DNA from: Thermoplasmata archaeon | GTDB lineage: Archaea > Thermoplasmatota > Thermoplasmata > UBA10834 | DNA length: 64,000 nucleotides | Assembly (NCBI GenBank): GCA_020696365.1 | Contig: JAEHCM010000005.1 | Coordinates: 62,001 to 126,000, forward strand | Reading direction: 5' to 3' | Shown: positions 61,786 to 64,000 of the stretch, in pieces | How positions within the stretch are numbered: the stretch's first letter is position 1 | Layout of the letters: every line of letters begins with the position of its first letter | Notes under the pieces: model-generated | What the model was told of the DNA's origin: nothing | What the model saw: the letters and a program-made list of their open reading frames with translations, nothing else | The model's database searches: none | Made by a program: the position numbers and the translations under genes

Positions 61786-63622
61786 GAGTGGTGCAGAGGT
61801 GAAGGGGCGGTATGAGCGGTTCTGCGCGATGGCCGCGGGCCTGGAACGCTCACGCATGCCATCTTCATCAGGCGCATGGTATCGGATGAAGTTCAGGGGA
61901 GCTGAGTCCGGCAGAGCGCAGGCGCGGAACGGAAGATATCGTGAGCTATCGATCAGTCTCGGGCAGGCGGGGCTGTCGCTTAAACCCGAAACTGTGATAG
62001 CAGCGGCGCGAGCAACCTCGCTTGCCGTCATCATCCCTCTCATTCCAACCGTAGGGCTGCTCGTAGCGCTCTCGATGGTCGACTTCGCAGTCCTTGTCGC
62101 ATTCGCGGGGATCTTCGGCGCGACGATATCGAGGGAGGCGATCCGGTCCTACCCTAAAAGCCTTGCCAGCAAGCGTGCGACCGCTGTGCTGAGAACTTCG
62201 ACCGAAGGCGTCAACATGATGATAATGAGCCTCAGACACGAGCCTTCGCTGCCGAAGGCTATGAGGTTCGCCGCCAGGCTCCCTTCGGAGTTCGGGCAGG
62301 AGCTGAGGACGGCGATCTGGTCTGTCGTGATGGGCGCCCACTCAACATTCGAGGACTCGCTCCAGAGGCTCGGAGCCAAGTGGGAAGGGCACAGCAGAGA
62401 GCTGAAATCATCCACGCTCTCGCTCATCACAGCATCCTGCGAGGGGACGGAAGAGGGGAGGAGGATGGCTCTCGACAGAGCCAGCAGCAGCCTCGTCTCC
62501 GGCGCGAGAAGGCGCATCGAGGATTACGCCCTGGGCTTGTCGTTCCCGTCGATGATGCTCTTCAGCATAGGCGTGCTCCTGCCACTCATGGTGGGTTCGT
62601 TCCTCCCGATGCTATCATGGGACATGTGGGCCGGGGCCGAGGGAGTCGGCATGACGGCACCAGTCGGGGCATCCGAAGGCGTGATACTGAAGACCGTCCT
62701 GCTCATGAACATCGTCTTCCCCTTTGTCGCGCTCCTCATAGCGATCGACGCGTCATCAAGACGCCCCATCTCGTCAGACGGAGAGATCAGTTCTAGCAGA
62801 TTACCCACGGCTATTGGCTTCGTTCCGCTCGGCGCCCTCGCCTGCGCGATCCTGGGGGTGCTCGTGTCGCACACGATGCTCGACGGCACCGAACAACTGG
62901 TCGGTCTGATACTATCTGCAACCACGCCTCCAGCTCTGTTGCTGGTCGCCTTGGGCGGGAAGAACATCGAACCGCAGGGCAGAGGCAAGGGGGCGCACAC
63001 GGAGGACGCACTCTTCAGTATAGGCGCGCGAATGGTCGAGGGCGAGAACTTCGAGTCGGCCGTGCGGAGGACGATGGATCAATCGGATGCAGTCTGGTGC
63101 GATTACGCCGCGAGCATGTCGCTAGGAGCCCGCATACCAGACCACACACCGGGCGAGTCCGTTAGGACGGGCGCGCCTACGGGTTCGGATAGAAGCTCCT
63201 ACGAAGCGGCTAGGGTTGTAATGAGCGCGGCGTCGAAGGACGAGGTGCAGGCGGGCGTGCTAGCCATGGACCTCTCGCGGTACATCAGAGACATATCCGA
63301 CCTCGAGCTTACCCTCAGACGCAGGCTCCGACCGACCGTATCCATGATGAGGTTCACGACGCACGCGCTCGCGCCGGTGATGTTGGGAGTGACATACGCA
63401 ATCTATCTCTCCCTCGCATCGATAGGTGGCGGGAGCCAGCTGGAGCCGGGTGTGTTCTTCATGGTTCTGGGTGTGTTCTTGGCGGAGATAAACGCGGTTG
63501 TAGCATACTTCGTTTGGGGGATTGGCGAGAAGAGAAGTCGAGGGGTGCTAGAGCACTCCGTCGGCTCGTGTATACTGGTGGCTGAGCTCCTATATTCGGC
63601 CACCGTGCTAGTTGTCGGCTAA
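61769..63622 (+). CDS. TadC/T2SSF-type pilus membrane protein
   Basis: The 617-residue protein has two T2SSF-like halves, each with helical cytoplasmic bundles and membrane helices (about 60-120, 285-330, 350-470, 560-617). It forms the membrane platform for the ATPase encoded upstream. The ATG at 61769 overlaps the ATPase stop. With the two pilin-like genes it makes a minimal archaeal type IV pilus-like locus; a prepilin peptidase is not in the window. Confidence 0.88.
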   Translation: MTRVCESGAEVKGRYERFCAMAAGLERSRMPSSSGAWYRMKFRGAESGRAQARNGRYRELSISLGQAGLSLKPETVIAAARATSLAVIIPLIPTVGLLVALSMVDFAVLVAFAGIFGATISREAIRSYPKSLASKRATAVLRTSTEGVNMMIMSLRHEPSLPKAMRFAARLPSEFGQELRTAIWSVVMGAHSTFEDSLQRLGAKWEGHSRELKSSTLSLITASCEGTEEGRRMALDRASSSLVSGARRRIEDYALGLSFPSMMLFSIGVLLPLMVGSFLPMLSWDMWAGAEGVGMTAPVGASEGVILKTVLLMNIVFPFVALLIAIDASSRRPISSDGEISSSRLPTAIGFVPLGALACAILGVLVSHTMLDGTEQLVGLILSATTPPALLLVALGGKNIEPQGRGKGAHTEDALFSIGARMVEGENFESAVRRTMDQSDAVWCDYAASMSLGARIPDHTPGESVRTGAPTGSDRSSYEAARVVMSAASKDEVQAGVLAMDLSRYIRDISDLELTLRRRLRPTVSMMRFTTHALAPVMLGVTYAIYLSLASIGGGSQLEPGVFFMVLGVFLAEINAVVAYFVWGIGEKRSRGVLEHSVGSCILVAELLYSATVLVVG

Positions 63623-63630
63623 AACCCGCT

Positions 63631-64000
63631 TCAGACCAGCTTCTCCATGTTCCGCTCGAGAAGGGCCAGCTGCCTCTGGTCGAAGGCGCGTGGGTCGACC
63701 GGGATGATCATCCTGCACCTGCTCTGGGAGATGTTGTCGTTCACCTGGTCGATCATCCGGAGGACTTTGGTGAAGTCGTTGTTGCTCACGAGGTACTCCA
63801 TGCCGTCGAGCAGGATGACGCCGTCCGTCGTGTCCTCGGTGAACTTGACCAGCGTGTGGGTGAGGATGCCAAGGTTGGTAGGGGATATGACTTTGTCCCC
63901 CGCGCGCGTCGCGAGCCAGAAGATCGGTGTCGTCTCCAAGGCGTACTTCTCCCGCACGAGGTCTGGATGCTGTCTGGTGACCGCCAGACCGGTCAGTCTT
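63631..64000 (-). CDS. DUF835 protein, 5' part outside the window
   Basis: The visible 122 residues are a DUF835 domain: TRQHPDLVREKYALETTPIFWL, VILLDGMEYLVSNNDFTKVL and a C-terminal RQLALLERNMEKLV. The frame is open to the right edge, so the N-terminus lies beyond. It is convergent with the TadC-like gene, 8 bp away. It is the second DUF835 gene of the window; the first is at 45.3-47.1 kb. Confidence 0.88.
   Translation of the reverse strand, partial: RLTGLAVTRQHPDLVREKYALETTPIFWLATRAGDKVISPTNLGILTHTLVKFTEDTTDGVILLDGMEYLVSNNDFTKVLRMIDQVNDNISQSRCRMIIPVDPRAFDQRQLALLERNMEKLV

Overview
The window is an archaeal chromosome segment of high G+C content. The evidence is archaeal information-processing genes (glycyl- and leucyl-tRNA synthetases, S19e, L31e, L39e, aIF6, a PDCD5-type protein), TATA-box promoters, several probably leaderless starts, ThiDN, an MptE-type enzyme, DUF373 and DUF835 proteins, and an archaeal SRP RNA. 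A bacterial-type NAD-dependent DNA ligase, a short FtsZ and a methanogenesis-marker-2-like protein fit best with a Thermoplasmatota lineage (Methanomassiliicoccales or an uncultured relative). That placement is inference.

Layout. 0-6.1 kb: minus-strand SAP/SWIM protein, then an operon read amidohydrolase, UspA, CBS, GlyRS, DNA methyltransferase. 6.2-21 kb: metabolic and envelope genes (ferredoxin, PrsW-like protease, ThpR, LUD/CCG iron-sulfur oxidoreductase, ThiDN, GT4 glycosyltransferase, PAP2, membrane FKBP, MoaD-like, CopA, a long coiled-coil protein, a kinase-like protein). 21-26 kb: zinc-ribbon protein and a translationally coupled PolX-LigA repair pair. 26-28 kb: a self-regulated HTH-nucleotidyltransferase and a beta-lactamase-fold protein lacking its catalytic serine.

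28-35.2 kb is an accessory island. It holds a tyrosine recombinase, a serine recombinase, two small membrane-protein genes bounded by short repeats, two paralogous GAF-like genes, a CPA2 antiporter, and an intact SRP RNA gene at 34.92-35.24 kb. An 80-bp copy of an internal part of that SRP RNA lies 2.9 kb upstream of it.

35.4-53 kb is mostly core: AIR-synthase-like protein, site-2 protease, MptE, DUF373, the S19e-PDCD5-L39e-L31e-aIF6 operon, a UbiX-like enzyme, a DUF835 membrane protein, LeuRS, then an RHH regulator directly upstream of an FtsZ of only 264 residues, followed by an AcoX-type kinase. 53.3-56.2 kb is a tightly overlapping 2-oxoacid:ferredoxin oxidoreductase operon (gamma-delta-alpha-beta). 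56.8 kb carries tRNA-Leu(UAG). 58.4-63.6 kb is a type IV pilus-like locus: two pilin-like proteins diverging from a Cys-rich protein, a secretion ATPase and a TadC-like membrane protein. A partial DUF835 gene runs off the right edge.

The most unusual items are the SRP RNA fragment and the repeat-bounded small ORFs in the island, the FtsZ without a C-terminal domain under a palindrome-flanked promoter, the PolX-LigA pair, the serine-less beta-lactamase-like protein, and a membrane protein interrupted by one in-frame TGA.
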